A stretch of 64,000 bases of DNA from Thalassotalea algicola (GTDB taxonomy: Bacteria; Pseudomonadota; Gammaproteobacteria; Enterobacterales; Alteromonadaceae), in assembly GCF_012932965.1 (NCBI RefSeq), contig NZ_JABBXH010000003.1, forward strand, positions 496,001 through 560,000, in the 5' to 3' direction. The notes under the pieces are model-generated. The model had not been told where the DNA came from, did not search any database, and saw only the letters and a program-made list of their open reading frames with translations. Shown here piece by piece: positions 1-8,432 of this stretch (within the stretch, counting starts at the first letter, position 1; each line of letters begins with the position of its first letter). A program made the translations under genes and the position numbers.

Positions 1-635
1 ACGAATTGCTGGCCTGCGGTATCTAGGGTTTGTTTTAGCTCTTTGCTGTAACAATAGTGAGGGATATCAATAATCACTAAGTTTACTCTGTTGCGTAAGC
101 GGTGGTAAGTAAATACTAACTGAAAGTCGTGTTCTAAAAATGCGCTGATTTCATGATTGTGAGTAAGCTTTTCAGTAATACGTTGCCACTGACTTTCATT
201 ACCGCCAACAAGTGAATATAAACTTGATATGTCTGTACGTTTTGGTAATAACTTTACTAAGTTGTTGTTCTCTTTGTCTAATTTATATGAAATAGCCTGT
301 TCAGGTGTTTTAAAGTCAAATAATATTACAGAAGCATCTTCAAGAAGAAGAGATATTTCTTGTAGAAAATGTGTCAGCATTTCAGCGGTAGAATTATAAC
401 TAACATGGTAATTTGCCAAATTCGACAATACCTGCAATTGCGCTTGTCGGTGATTGGCTTGCTCCAATGCGCTGACTAATTCTCGATATGAATCGTATCT
501 ATGTTGATATATATCATCGAGTTTTTGCTCTGCAATTTTCTTTGATGCACGTTCATCACGCAACGCTTTTTCAAGCAGTGTTATATGCTTGGTGAGTCGT
601 TCAACTTCTAGTCGGTCGTCACTTTCATTAGGCAA
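1..635 (-). CDS. Partial sensor/signalling protein (N-terminal part), H-NOX partner candidate
   Basis: An open frame runs from a TTG at 635 off the left edge of the window (211 codons visible). The TTG is chosen because AAGGAG lies 7-8 bases upstream and no ATG fits; it overlaps the end of the H-NOX gene by 28 bases in another frame, implying translational coupling. The N-terminal ~60 residues are a charged coiled coil (LLEKALRDERASKKIAEQKL), followed by a GAF-like or otherwise unrecognised sensory region. No membrane segment or catalytic domain is visible before the edge. H-NOX genes are usually co-transcribed with a histidine kinase (HnoK/HahK) or a diguanylate cyclase, and the coiled-coil start fits a soluble hybrid kinase. 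The output domain lies outside the window, so the class is inferred. Confidence 0.7.
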   Translation of the reverse strand, partial: MPNESDDRLEVERLTKHITLLEKALRDERASKKIAEQKLDDIYQHRYDSYRELVSALEQANHRQAQLQVLSNLANYHVSYNSTAEMLTHFLQEISLLLEDASVILFDFKTPEQAISYKLDKENNNLVKLLPKRTDISSLYSLVGGNESQWQRITEKLTHNHEISAFLEHDFQLVFTYHRLRNRVNLVIIDIPHYCYSKELKQTLDTAGQQF

Positions 636-1150
636 TGCTTGTCTCCTTGATGCGTACAACTTATATGTTCAATAGTTACTTGTTGGTTAAAGTGGTTGGC
701 TGCACCATAAATCAAACCTTCAGCTAAGAAGCATACTTGCCGATGTGAGGTATATTTTAACAGTAACTTGTTATTCGATATTTTGTCGAGAATAAGTGAA
801 GGGGTATAAGCTAAAGGGTCAGCTTTTTTCACTTCAATATGAATGACATTTTCAACATGGTCGAGAAAATCAAATATATTATCGCATTTATCGACATGGT
901 GCTTAGCAGCTTCCATTAATTTGGGAAACAATATTTTACCAAAACTAGTTAGGATTTCACTTACTGTAACTCCTAGTATATCGCTCGTAATGGTGAGCAG
1001 CTCTACAAGGATATTGTCGTCATACAATTCTGTAGCTATGAAACTGCTGGATGTGGCAAGTTCACTTTTGTCGATGATTTCTAGCCACGTCATTAAGCCG
1101 TGGTTTTGTTCGATAAATTCAGCATACCCACAAAAAATTGCACCCTTCAT
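608..1150 (-). CDS. hnoX: H-NOX (haem NO/oxygen-binding) domain protein
   Basis: This is a stand-alone 180-residue H-NOX protein, the usual length of bacterial members. It starts with the family signature MKGAIFCGYAEFIEQNHGL. It has a proximal haem ligand candidate His104 (VIHIEVKK) and the YxSxR haem-propionate motif as Tyr133-Ser135-Arg137 (YTSHR). In facultative anaerobic proteobacteria such proteins bind nitric oxide and control a cognate kinase or c-di-GMP enzyme in the cytoplasm. The ATG at 1150 has GGAG 5 bases upstream. The gene overlaps the next gene on the same strand (start 635), probably its signalling partner. In V. fischeri, H-NOX with the kinase HahK represses syp biofilm, and a syp-like locus lies just to the right here. 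Confidence 0.93.
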   Translation of the reverse strand: MKGAIFCGYAEFIEQNHGLMTWLEIIDKSELATSSSFIATELYDDNILVELLTITSDILGVTVSEILTSFGKILFPKLMEAAKHHVDKCDNIFDFLDHVENVIHIEVKKADPLAYTPSLILDKISNNKLLLKYTSHRQVCFLAEGLIYGAANHFNQQVTIEHISCTHQGDKHCLMKVTTD

Positions 1151-1303
1151 TTTAACTCCACGTATTTATTTGCCTTACTTAGTGAGTTTAGTCTTTGTTT
1201 TTCAATATGTTAAATTTTTATCCCTTTTATATTTGTTTAAGGCGCAGCAGGTTCTATAGGCAAGCAATGTATTTTTCTTTTCAATATATAGCTCGGTAAT
1301 GCA

Positions 1304-1397
1304 TTGCAAAATGCAAAAACACATTCTCGAGTTTTTTCAGAATGAATGTTTAAGAGTTTGATTTTTAATGTTTTATTCGTTTGGAATGCTCTTTGCT
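1304..1397 (+). promoter_or_regulatory. Sigma-54 promoter with upstream activator site, before the LruC gene
   Basis: Seen directly: the palindrome TTGCA-AAA-TGCAA at 1304-1316, and TGGAATGCTCTTTGCT at 1382-1397, which has the invariant GG (1383-1384) and GC (1395-1396) separated by 10 bases. The palindrome centre is 86 bp from the -12 cytosine. A transcript would start near 1408, some 27 bases before the ATG at 1435. The same pair of elements occurs before four polysaccharide genes in this window, so the activator is inferred to be the NtrC-type protein encoded at 18060. Confidence 0.72.
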
Positions 1398-1434
1398 CAA
1401 TGTAATTGATGTTTATGAAAAGTAAGGACGTTTT

Positions 1435-3540
1435 ATGTTGAAAGTCACATTATCCGCATTTTTTTTGATTTTTTTAGTCAATAGTGGAATTCAATCTGCT
1501 CACTCAGCCTCATTTAGTAGTTGTCCGTCGAAAGCGTTTTTAGTGCAACAAAATGTAGCGCAGCTATATGGGGTTAATTTGGTTACTGGTCAATATAGTT
1601 TGTTATCAGGAAATTTAGGAACTAGTAGCAAAATTAACGCGGTAGGTTTTAATTTTCACGATAACTATATTTATGGCTGGGGCCATGAGTGGGGGACAAT
1701 TGTCAGAATAGGAGATGACTTTCAAGCACAGCCACTCGAGATTGACAGTAATCCAGGTACGAACTTCTTTGTTGGTGATATCGCTTTAAGCGAAAATAGT
1801 TACTTTGTGTATAAGAAAAACGTTGGCTTATTTAAAATTTCGTTGGATGAGAATAGTTCAGATTACCTTGTCGCACGTATGATCGGTAGTCAAGATTCGC
1901 TTTCTATTAGTATTTATGACTTTGCATTCCATCCGGAAAACTCTTTTGCCTACAGTGTCGACAATCGCGGGGGACTTCACAAAATTGATGTGAATAATGG
2001 TTCATCTGAAAACCTTGGCAATGTCGGACAAGCAGGAACTTTTGGTGCTGTGTATTTTGACGTCGAGGGAAACTTTTACATCAGCCGAAACAATGATGGC
2101 GGCATTTTCATTATTGATGTAAAAGCTCAAACGCCCGAAGCTGAGTTTTTTGCCTATGGACCTAGCTCTAACAATAATGATGGTGCGCGCTGTGCTACAG
2201 CGCCTATTGTAGATGAATCTGTTAGCCCAACGGTTGATTATGGCGATGCACCGGACAGCTATCGTACATCACTCGAAAATAATGGAGCTCGCCATAGCGT
2301 GGGTAGTAACTATTTAGGTTCAAAAGTTGACGCAGAATATAATGCGCAAATGTACCCCAGTAGTGACGAGAACTCTGGAGAGAATGATGATGATGGTGTT
2401 GTATTTATTACGCCATTAATTTCAGGTATGGGGAGTTTAATTCAAGTCTCCACAACAGGTGGAGGATATGTGAATGTTTGGGTGGATTTTGACCAGAATG
2501 GTGAGTTTTCAATAGAAGAGAAGCTTGTTACCGATTACTTTATGTATAACAGCTCTGAAATCTTTTTAGTGGATACCCCTATTGAAGCGTTGACCGGTTA
2601 TACCTGGGCGCGTGTTCGATTAAGTATTGAACCCGGCATTATCGCTTATGGTGGTGTAACCGATGGTGAAGTTGAAGATTATCGCATATATGTTACTAAC
2701 TCAGGTTTATCGCAGCTTAAACATAATACTTACTTTATTGCATTTGAAGATAATTGGCCTGAAATGGGTGATTATGATATGAATGATGTTGTAATAAAAC
2801 AGAAATCTTCGTTACTAATTTCGCAAGAAAATGAAGTTAATCAATTAGAAATTAGTGGTGAATTAACAGCGTATGGTGCTGCTTATGCGAATGGCTATGC
2901 CATTCAAATTGACGGTGTTTCGCCATCAGCGGCTAACACCGGGCTAATTAAATTCGAAATAAACGGCGTAGTTCAAGAAACATCTTTAGTAGAGTCCGGT
3001 ACTGATTCTCTGGTCTTAATGATATCTAATGACTTAAGTACCTATTTTAGTGCAACTAATGGTTGTAGTTATTACCAGACTCAGGTGGGTTGCGCGAGTT
3101 TATCTCGCATGAAATTTAGCTTAAAAGTGCCATTTAATACGCCGATACCATTAGGTACATTTCCTAGTGCACCATTTAATCCATTTATTTTTGCAAAGCC
3201 TAATACTTATCACGGTGACTCCTTCTATCAGCCTGGTCGAAGTATGGAAATTCACTTAAAGAATAAAGTGCCTACATCGAAAATGGATAGCGGATACTTT
3301 GGCTTGGCATCTGATCGCAGTGATTTGGGCTCAGGATATACATACCAAACAGAAAATGGTTTGCCTTGGGCGCTCGCGATTAACCCAGGTAAAGCTGAAA
3401 ACTGGCGACACCCTTTAGAGAAAGTCGATTTGTTGAAGGCATATCCAATGTTCCAAGAGTATGTTGAAACCAGTGGTTCAAAGTCCGTGGATTGGTATTT
3501 AACAAGCAAAGCTACGTCATCCAATGTGTATAACAAATAG
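1435..3540 (+). CDS. Secreted LruC/GEVED domain protein
   Basis: This 701-residue protein begins with a Sec signal peptide (about residues 1-25, ending SAHSA). Residues 28-255 look like a beta-propeller of the DUF6923 type (SCPSKAFLVQQNVAQLYGVN; repeated G-x-hydrophobic blades). Then comes a GEVED domain (about 265-420) with DYGDAPDSY at 268-276, an acidic ENDDDGV turn and GEVEDY at 411-416. From about 437 there is a LruC domain (FEDNWPEMGDYDMNDVV). There is no PEP-CTERM or LPXTG tail, so it is probably released or held by the matrix. It has its own sigma-54 promoter with the same activator site as the polysaccharide genes, so I infer a biofilm matrix protein, analogous to the SypG-controlled Bmp proteins of V. 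fischeri. No homology to Bmp is claimed. Confidence 0.9.
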   Translation: MLKVTLSAFFLIFLVNSGIQSAHSASFSSCPSKAFLVQQNVAQLYGVNLVTGQYSLLSGNLGTSSKINAVGFNFHDNYIYGWGHEWGTIVRIGDDFQAQPLEIDSNPGTNFFVGDIALSENSYFVYKKNVGLFKISLDENSSDYLVARMIGSQDSLSISIYDFAFHPENSFAYSVDNRGGLHKIDVNNGSSENLGNVGQAGTFGAVYFDVEGNFYISRNNDGGIFIIDVKAQTPEAEFFAYGPSSNNNDGARCATAPIVDESVSPTVDYGDAPDSYRTSLENNGARHSVGSNYLGSKVDAEYNAQMYPSSDENSGENDDDGVVFITPLISGMGSLIQVSTTGGGYVNVWVDFDQNGEFSIEEKLVTDYFMYNSSEIFLVDTPIEALTGYTWARVRLSIEPGIIAYGGVTDGEVEDYRIYVTNSGLSQLKHNTYFIAFEDNWPEMGDYDMNDVVIKQKSSLLISQENEVNQLEISGELTAYGAAYANGYAIQIDGVSPSAANTGLIKFEINGVVQETSLVESGTDSLVLMISNDLSTYFSATNGCSYYQTQVGCASLSRMKFSLKVPFNTPIPLGTFPSAPFNPFIFAKPNTYHGDSFYQPGRSMEIHLKNKVPTSKMDSGYFGLASDRSDLGSGYTYQTENGLPWALAINPGKAENWRHPLEKVDLLKAYPMFQEYVETSGSKSVDWYLTSKATSSNVYNK

Positions 3541-3550
3541 GGGAAGTATA

Positions 3551-4006
3551 ATGAATAAATCATTAATCATATTGTTGTTATCGACCTTAACCGCATGCGG
3601 TGGCGGAAGTGAAAGTACAAAAGAACCGACGATTAGCTCAACTATTGCACCGCAGTCATCAGATATTGATATTACAACCGGAGAGTTAATCAGTACCCCA
3701 GAGTTTAGCTTTATTGGTAGCTTTGACTTAACGATCAACATTGCAGAAGCGCCAGAAGGAAGCATTCAATATTACATTAATATTTGTAGCGAATTTACTG
3801 AGGAAAATAACGAGATTATAGTCAATTATGATAGTTGTATGCTGCGTACTTTTCTGACGAGCCAGCCACAGTCTTTCGAGCTGGCATTAAGTGAATCGCA
3901 ATCAACTTTAGTCGCGCAGATATGGCCGATGGAAAATAATGCTGTTGTTATCGATGTATTTTGGCAGAAACAAGGTGAGGTAAGCGTCTGGAATATTAGT
4001 ATTTAA
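3551..4006 (+). CDS. Small hypothetical lipoprotein
   Basis: This is a 151-residue protein starting at the ATG at 3551, 10 bases after the LruC gene stop, with GGGAAG just upstream. A longer frame would start within the end of the LruC gene and would spoil the signal peptide. MNKSLIILLLSTLTACGGG is a type II signal peptide with lipobox LTAC. The mature part is rich in Ser, Thr and acidic residues and has an Ig-like beta pattern (FSFIGSFDLTINIAEAPEGS). I recognise no family. The close spacing puts it in an operon with the LruC protein, and a terminator follows it. A surface or periplasmic accessory is likely. Confidence 0.85.
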   Translation: MNKSLIILLLSTLTACGGGSESTKEPTISSTIAPQSSDIDITTGELISTPEFSFIGSFDLTINIAEAPEGSIQYYINICSEFTEENNEIIVNYDSCMLRTFLTSQPQSFELALSESQSTLVAQIWPMENNAVVIDVFWQKQGEVSVWNISI

Positions 4007-4031
4007 AAAATATAGCTCCTGTTCTTTATTT

Positions 4032-4060
4032 AAAAGCCTTCTTATTCAAGAAGGCTTTTT
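4032..4060 (+). terminator. Rho-independent terminator after the LruC-lipoprotein pair
   Basis: The inverted repeat AAAAGCCTTCTT (4032-4043) and AAGAAGGCTTTT (4048-4059) has a 4-base loop and runs into Ts. It separates the LruC operon from the polysaccharide genes. Confidence 0.9.
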
Positions 4061-4173
4061 CGCATTCTGCAAAGCAAGTCACAAAACATGTCACTAGTAT
4101 GTTAGTTGAATAATATGTTGATTGATAATTAATTCGTATATTAAACAAATGTTTAGCGTATTTTTTTTGTTGC

Positions 4174-4189
4174 TGGTACGCATCTTGAA
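4174..4189 (+). promoter_or_regulatory. Possible sigma-54 promoter (weak) before the polysaccharide O-P-Q-R block
   Basis: TGGTACGCATCTTGAA matches the -24 element well (TGG-ACG), but the -12 element reads TTGAA instead of TTGCA, so the normally invariant GC is lost. No clear TTGCA-N3-TGCAA palindrome is present upstream; only a degenerate TGCAAAGCAA near 4068-4077. It lies 47 bases before the ATG at 4236. This promoter may be weak, or a sigma-70 promoter may serve instead. Confidence 0.4.
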
Positions 4190-4235
4190 ATATGTTTAAG
4201 AGAACATTGATATATAGCTAACTGGGAAGTTCTAC

Positions 4236-4688
4236 ATGGTTTTCTTAAAGCAATTAATACTAGTCGTAATGTGCATCAGCTGTTTGTCTGGTTGTGCTTC
4301 GACGTTATTGTTAACGGCTTTTAACCAAGGTGATACTTCAAAGGAAGAAAAGCCAGAGGTAAATCGTAGATTGCTTCATACCATCCAATCATTGAGAGCA
4401 TTACAGCCACCTAAAACCCAACGAATTACGTTGGGGTATATGCCAAACAGTGCTGACTTAATGCCAAAAGAACACCAGAAGTTTTCCACGATTATAGGAA
4501 AAACTTACAGCAAGTTAACGATAAGTATTGCACCCGCTAAGGCGCAAAATATATGGGAGCAATTGTCTCTAACTAATCAACGTGTCAGCGCTTTGCGACA
4601 AACCGCCTTACTAATAAATAAGCAACTAAATATCGTTTTTGAGCCAGCTTTAGAAGATGACACATTACATATTGTGGTGGAGTCATAA
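4236..4688 (+). CDS. Small lipoprotein at the head of a polysaccharide operon
   Basis: This is a 150-residue protein with an N-terminal type II signal (MVFLKQLILVVMCISCLSGC; lipobox LSGC, Cys20). The rest (about 25-150) is a mixed alpha/beta region with no motif I recognise; ITLGYMPNSADLMPKEHQKF recalls the short OmpA-like linkers of envelope proteins, but this is weak. The stop is one base before the ATG of the chain-length gene at 4690, so the two are translationally coupled. By context it is probably an envelope accessory of the exopolysaccharide export system. Confidence 0.85.
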   Translation: MVFLKQLILVVMCISCLSGCASTLLLTAFNQGDTSKEEKPEVNRRLLHTIQSLRALQPPKTQRITLGYMPNSADLMPKEHQKFSTIIGKTYSKLTISIAPAKAQNIWEQLSLTNQRVSALRQTALLINKQLNIVFEPALEDDTLHIVVES

Positions 4689-4689
4689 T

Positions 4690-6150
4690 ATGAACACTAC
4701 TGTAATTATTAACTTTCACCTAATACTGGCGGCATTATGGCGAAGACGTTATCTAATCGCTATGCCTGTATTAGTCTTTCCCATTGTCGCAATACTTATT
4801 AGCATTGTTACTCCGAGAAATTGGCAAACACATACCACGATATTGGTGCAAGAAAGTGCAAAGATGAATCCTTTTTTGGAGGATTTATCTGTATCTACAG
4901 ATCTAGAAAATCGTATTACAGCTTTGGATACTCTATTACATAGCCGTCATATGCTGATTCAAGTAGGAGAAGATTTAGGTGAGTTAAGTGCTGATTCTTC
5001 TTCACTTGAACAGGAACAATATGTAAAGGAGATTTCCAGTGCCCTAAGTGTTCAATTGGTAGGGAAAGACTTAGTAAAATTAATTTATCGCGCTAACTCA
5101 CCTGAAGCAATTGACTCGACATTACTTGCAATCAGAAAGCGATTTTTAGAAAAGCTATTAGCTCCGGAGATTTCTGCTATTGCAGCATCTGAGGTGTTTT
5201 TAACTGAACAATTAACTATAAAGCAAACTGAATTACGCGGTGCGGAGTTGTCACTTGCACAATTTAAACAAACGCATGCTGATAGTTTACCTCGTTTATA
5301 TGGAGCAAATAGTCAACGCTTAGCGCAGATTTCTCAGTTAATAGAACAAAGAAAAATAGAACTATCTGGAGCATTGGCTGCTAAAAAAACGATCAGAACA
5401 AGGTTGGCACAAGTTGATCCTGTTATGAGCGAAATAGAACAAAGCATCGTTGCGACTAAGGGCGAGTTAGCCATTTTACGCTCGCGCTATACAGACAAGC
5501 ATAGCAAAGTACAAACTGCCTTAAGAAAACTTGTTCAGCTAGAAGAAGAGCGTGTTATCCAAAGCAAAACCTCTTACAAGTTAGACGCACAATCATTGCA
5601 ACGCTTATGGGAAATAGCGAATCAAATGAAAGATGGTGATCTAGACAACCAGCAAAGCCCGCTGTTGGTATCTCAACTTAAAGAATTGCAATTGGCTGAC
5701 GGTAAAGTCGAGCAAATTCGTGAAGAATTGGCTTCGATTGAAAGTCAGGCAGAGATCTTAAAAAACACCTTAGCTAGTAGTGGTGATATGGAGCGCCGCC
5801 TTCAGGAATTAGAGCGCGATTTAACTGTTAAACGTGCACTTTACGAAGACTTATTAGCGCGGTATGAAAAAGCAAAAATCACAGGGGCGCTAGGTAAATT
5901 TGAACAACCGGAGCGTATTAAAATAATCGATGAGCCCTATCAACCGTCAATACCAAACAACTTTCCACTTCTGGTCTTTTTATTGGCAGGCATTATTGGA
6001 GGTTTAAGTTTGGGAATTGGTTTAGCACTTTTTGCTGAAGTTACAGATACAACCGTTCGTGCAAAAAAACAGTTAGAAATGTTAACGAGAGTGCCTGTAA
6101 TAACGCGTATTCCGAGAATATTAGAACAGCAATTTATAGGAGAAAAGTAA
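4690..6150 (+). CDS. Wzz/GumC-type polysaccharide chain-length determinant (SypO-like)
   Basis: This is a 486-residue inner-membrane protein of the polysaccharide co-polymerase (PCP) family. It has TM1 at about residues 21-41 (YLIAMPVLVFPIVAILISIV), a long periplasmic coiled-coil region (about 150-390) and TM2 near 420-441 (LLVFLLAGIIGGLSLGIGLALF). There is no fused kinase domain after TM2, so the ATPase partner is the separate gene at 13504. The ATG at 4690 is chosen because an upstream frame start at 4657 lies inside the preceding gene and adds a non-conserved stretch before TM1. The stop overlaps the next start (TAATG at 6148-6152). It sets chain length and links polymerisation to the SLBB exporter at 11399. 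Confidence 0.9.
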   Translation: MNTTVIINFHLILAALWRRRYLIAMPVLVFPIVAILISIVTPRNWQTHTTILVQESAKMNPFLEDLSVSTDLENRITALDTLLHSRHMLIQVGEDLGELSADSSSLEQEQYVKEISSALSVQLVGKDLVKLIYRANSPEAIDSTLLAIRKRFLEKLLAPEISAIAASEVFLTEQLTIKQTELRGAELSLAQFKQTHADSLPRLYGANSQRLAQISQLIEQRKIELSGALAAKKTIRTRLAQVDPVMSEIEQSIVATKGELAILRSRYTDKHSKVQTALRKLVQLEEERVIQSKTSYKLDAQSLQRLWEIANQMKDGDLDNQQSPLLVSQLKELQLADGKVEQIREELASIESQAEILKNTLASSGDMERRLQELERDLTVKRALYEDLLARYEKAKITGALGKFEQPERIKIIDEPYQPSIPNNFPLLVFLLAGIIGGLSLGIGLALFAEVTDTTVRAKKQLEMLTRVPVITRIPRILEQQFIGEK

Positions 6151-7241
6151 TGAAAGCGTCAATTGTTCATATTGTTCAACACCTTAAACCGGGTGGTATT
6201 GAAAGCTTTGCATTGGAATTTCAACGAGCTGCTTCTGCTTACTATAATGTGCATATTATTTCGCTTGAGCGTAGTAATTGCCAAAGTGTGAAAGGGAAAT
6301 ATCACGAAGCTGGGCAGTTTGTGCATATCTTAAATAAAGCTCCTGGGTGGCAACCGTCTATCATTCTTAAGATAAAAGAATTACTTAAAAGTATTGATCC
6401 TATGTATGTTCACACACATCACATTGGTCCGTTAATTTATGGTGGGTTAGCAGCCCGTTTGTCGGGCATTGATTGTGTAATTCATACTGAGCATGATGCT
6501 TGGCACTTGATGCAAACAAAACGTCGTTTATTGCAAGATTGCTTTCTTAAAGTTGTGCGTCCGGTATTCGTAGCGGATGCAGATTTTGTTGCTAAGCAAA
6601 TTAAAACTACTTTACCTGATGTTAATCCTTACGTAATTGCCAATGGTGTCGATACCGAACATTTTACGCCAACACCTATTGCAAAACATGTTTTAAGAGA
6701 ACAAGCCGGTTTACCAAAAGAACTTAAATTTGTAGGGTGCGCTGCAAGACTAGAGCCTGTTAAATCTCATGATACTTTGATTGACGCCGTTGCAAAACTT
6801 CCTGAAAGTGTTGGTTTATTGTTGGCAGGAGACGGCAGCCTAAAAGAATACTTGCTAAGAAAAGTGAAAAAAATGGGGTTACTACATCGCATATTTTTCC
6901 TAGGGCATATTGAAGACATGCGTAGCTTTTATCAACTGTTAGATGTGTTTTGTTTGTCTTCAAGTAATGAAGGATTACCATTGGCACCGATGGAGGCACA
7001 AGCTTGCAATATTCCCGTTGTAATAACTGATGTAGGCGGTAGTAAAGAGGCTATATGCAACAGTACTGGTCACGTAGTAGCGCCTAACGACTCAATTCAG
7101 TTATCAAAGGCGTTGTTTAATTGTTTGAATAAGCAGCTTGTTAAATCACCTCGTGAATTTGTCGAAAGAGAACGTTCAATTAAAACCATGATCACGCAAT
7201 ACATCACTCTTAGCCAACCAAGTTTGAGGGGAAAGTTATGA
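6150..7241 (+). CDS. Glycosyltransferase family 4 (SypP-like)
   Basis: This 363-residue GT-B fold enzyme transfers a sugar from a nucleotide donor to the growing lipid-linked repeat unit at the cytoplasmic face. The N-terminal acceptor domain has the KPGGIESFALEF loop. The C-terminal donor domain has VGCAARLEPVKSHDTLIDA, LLAGDGSL and the E-x7-E region EGLPLAPMEAQACNIPVV, followed by VGGSKEAI. It overlaps the chain-length gene by one base and the next gene by four, so the block is a single operon. The sugar specificity cannot be read from the sequence. Confidence 0.92.
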   Translation: MKASIVHIVQHLKPGGIESFALEFQRAASAYYNVHIISLERSNCQSVKGKYHEAGQFVHILNKAPGWQPSIILKIKELLKSIDPMYVHTHHIGPLIYGGLAARLSGIDCVIHTEHDAWHLMQTKRRLLQDCFLKVVRPVFVADADFVAKQIKTTLPDVNPYVIANGVDTEHFTPTPIAKHVLREQAGLPKELKFVGCAARLEPVKSHDTLIDAVAKLPESVGLLLAGDGSLKEYLLRKVKKMGLLHRIFFLGHIEDMRSFYQLLDVFCLSSSNEGLPLAPMEAQACNIPVVITDVGGSKEAICNSTGHVVAPNDSIQLSKALFNCLNKQLVKSPREFVERERSIKTMITQYITLSQPSLRGKL

Positions 7242-8422
7242 TTAATTTAGCCATGATTATTCTATTTGGTGTCGCCATATTTTTGGTCATTTATCATCAT
7301 ATAGCTTACCCAATATTATTACGTTTTATTGCTAGTATGAAAGAGGGTGATTCGCCATCAATTAAGGCAAGAAAGTACATGAAAGGTGAAGATAACAGCT
7401 TTGTCAATCGGTTCTCGATTGTTATTCCTGCATATAATGAAGCAGCTTATATTGCAGAGAAGATTAGAAATTTAGGCTTTTTAGACTACCCAAACGACAA
7501 GTTTGAGTTAATTTTGTTATGTGATGGTTGCAGCGATGAAACCTATGAGATCGCTTCTGAAACATTACTCGAATTATCATGTGAAGATTTAAACTACCAA
7601 GTCATTGAGTTTGAAAAAAACAGTGGGAAGGTAGCCGTACTTAAAGAAGGCGTAAAGCGAGCAAAATTTGAAAATATCGTTTTCTCTGATGTTTCAGCAT
7701 TGCTGCCTATTAATTCATTGTTAATGCTTGATAGTCAATTTGAAAATAAAACAATAGGAGCCGTGTCTGGTGGATACCGGTTTGTACATAAAGGCTCGTT
7801 AGGAGAACAAAAATACTGGCAGTATCAACGAAAATTGCGGGAAAGAGAAAGCTCTATTGCTAGTGTGTTAGGTGCGCACGGTGCTTTTTATGCGATACGA
7901 AAATCTTGTTATGAAGATATTCCTGCGCATACTATTAATGACGACTTTTTAATTCCTATGAATGTTATAAAGCAAGGCTACCGGGTGATCTATGATGCGC
8001 GAGTATCGGCTATTGAATTAGAACAAGTCGATCTTGAGCAAGACATGAAGCGCAGGTTACGTATTGCAGCAGGTAACTTCCAACAAATGTTGATGCTTTT
8101 GCCTATTCTAAATCCTAAGTATGGTTGGAATGCTATTAACTTTGCATCTGGTAAAGCGTTGCGAGCATTAATGCCATTTTTATTGCTTTTCATTTTTATC
8201 TGTAACGCTTATTTAATCACAATTAATGACTATTTCCTTGTAACTTTTGCAGCCCAAATTTTGCTATATGGCGGTGTTTTTCTTTTGAATATAAGTCGTT
8301 GTGTCCCAAAAACTGGAGCGTTAAAGCTTGTGTGTTACTTAGTGAATGGGTACTGGGTTGCGTTAATTGGATCAACAAAGTATGTGTTGGGTTTACAAGA
8401 GAAAATTTGGTCAAAAATTTAA
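7238..8422 (+). CDS. Membrane glycosyltransferase family 2 (SypQ-like)
   Basis: This 394-residue processive-type GT2 has an N-terminal membrane segment (residues 3-28), a catalytic GT-A domain (FSIVIPAYNEAAYIAEKI; LLCDGCSDET; the second Asp in VVFSDVSAL; the acceptor region INDDFLIPM; RRLRIAAGN near the QxxRW position) and two to three C-terminal membrane helices (LRALMPFLLLFIFICNAYLI and beyond). The layout resembles PgaC or cellulose-synthase-like enzymes. It overlaps the preceding gene by 4 bases. It probably adds a sugar to the lipid-linked intermediate at the inner membrane. Confidence 0.92.
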   Translation: MINLAMIILFGVAIFLVIYHHIAYPILLRFIASMKEGDSPSIKARKYMKGEDNSFVNRFSIVIPAYNEAAYIAEKIRNLGFLDYPNDKFELILLCDGCSDETYEIASETLLELSCEDLNYQVIEFEKNSGKVAVLKEGVKRAKFENIVFSDVSALLPINSLLMLDSQFENKTIGAVSGGYRFVHKGSLGEQKYWQYQRKLRERESSIASVLGAHGAFYAIRKSCYEDIPAHTINDDFLIPMNVIKQGYRVIYDARVSAIELEQVDLEQDMKRRLRIAAGNFQQMLMLLPILNPKYGWNAINFASGKALRALMPFLLLFIFICNAYLITINDYFLVTFAAQILLYGGVFLLNISRCVPKTGALKLVCYLVNGYWVALIGSTKYVLGLQEKIWSKI

Positions 8423-8432
8423 GGAGCCTACT

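Noticed and set aside
843-1259. 138-residue plus-strand frame opposite H-NOX
   Set aside because: It is antisense to a well-supported H-NOX gene and has no recognisable domain.
1320-1352. CATTCT...AGAATG inverted repeat between the palindrome and the -24 box
   Set aside because: The arms are only 6 bases and no counterpart is seen at the other four promoters.
1435-3540. PEP-CTERM system for the LruC protein
   Set aside because: Sigma-54 control of exported proteins near polysaccharide genes recalls PEP-CTERM loci, but the protein has no PEP motif plus transmembrane tail and no exosortase is present.
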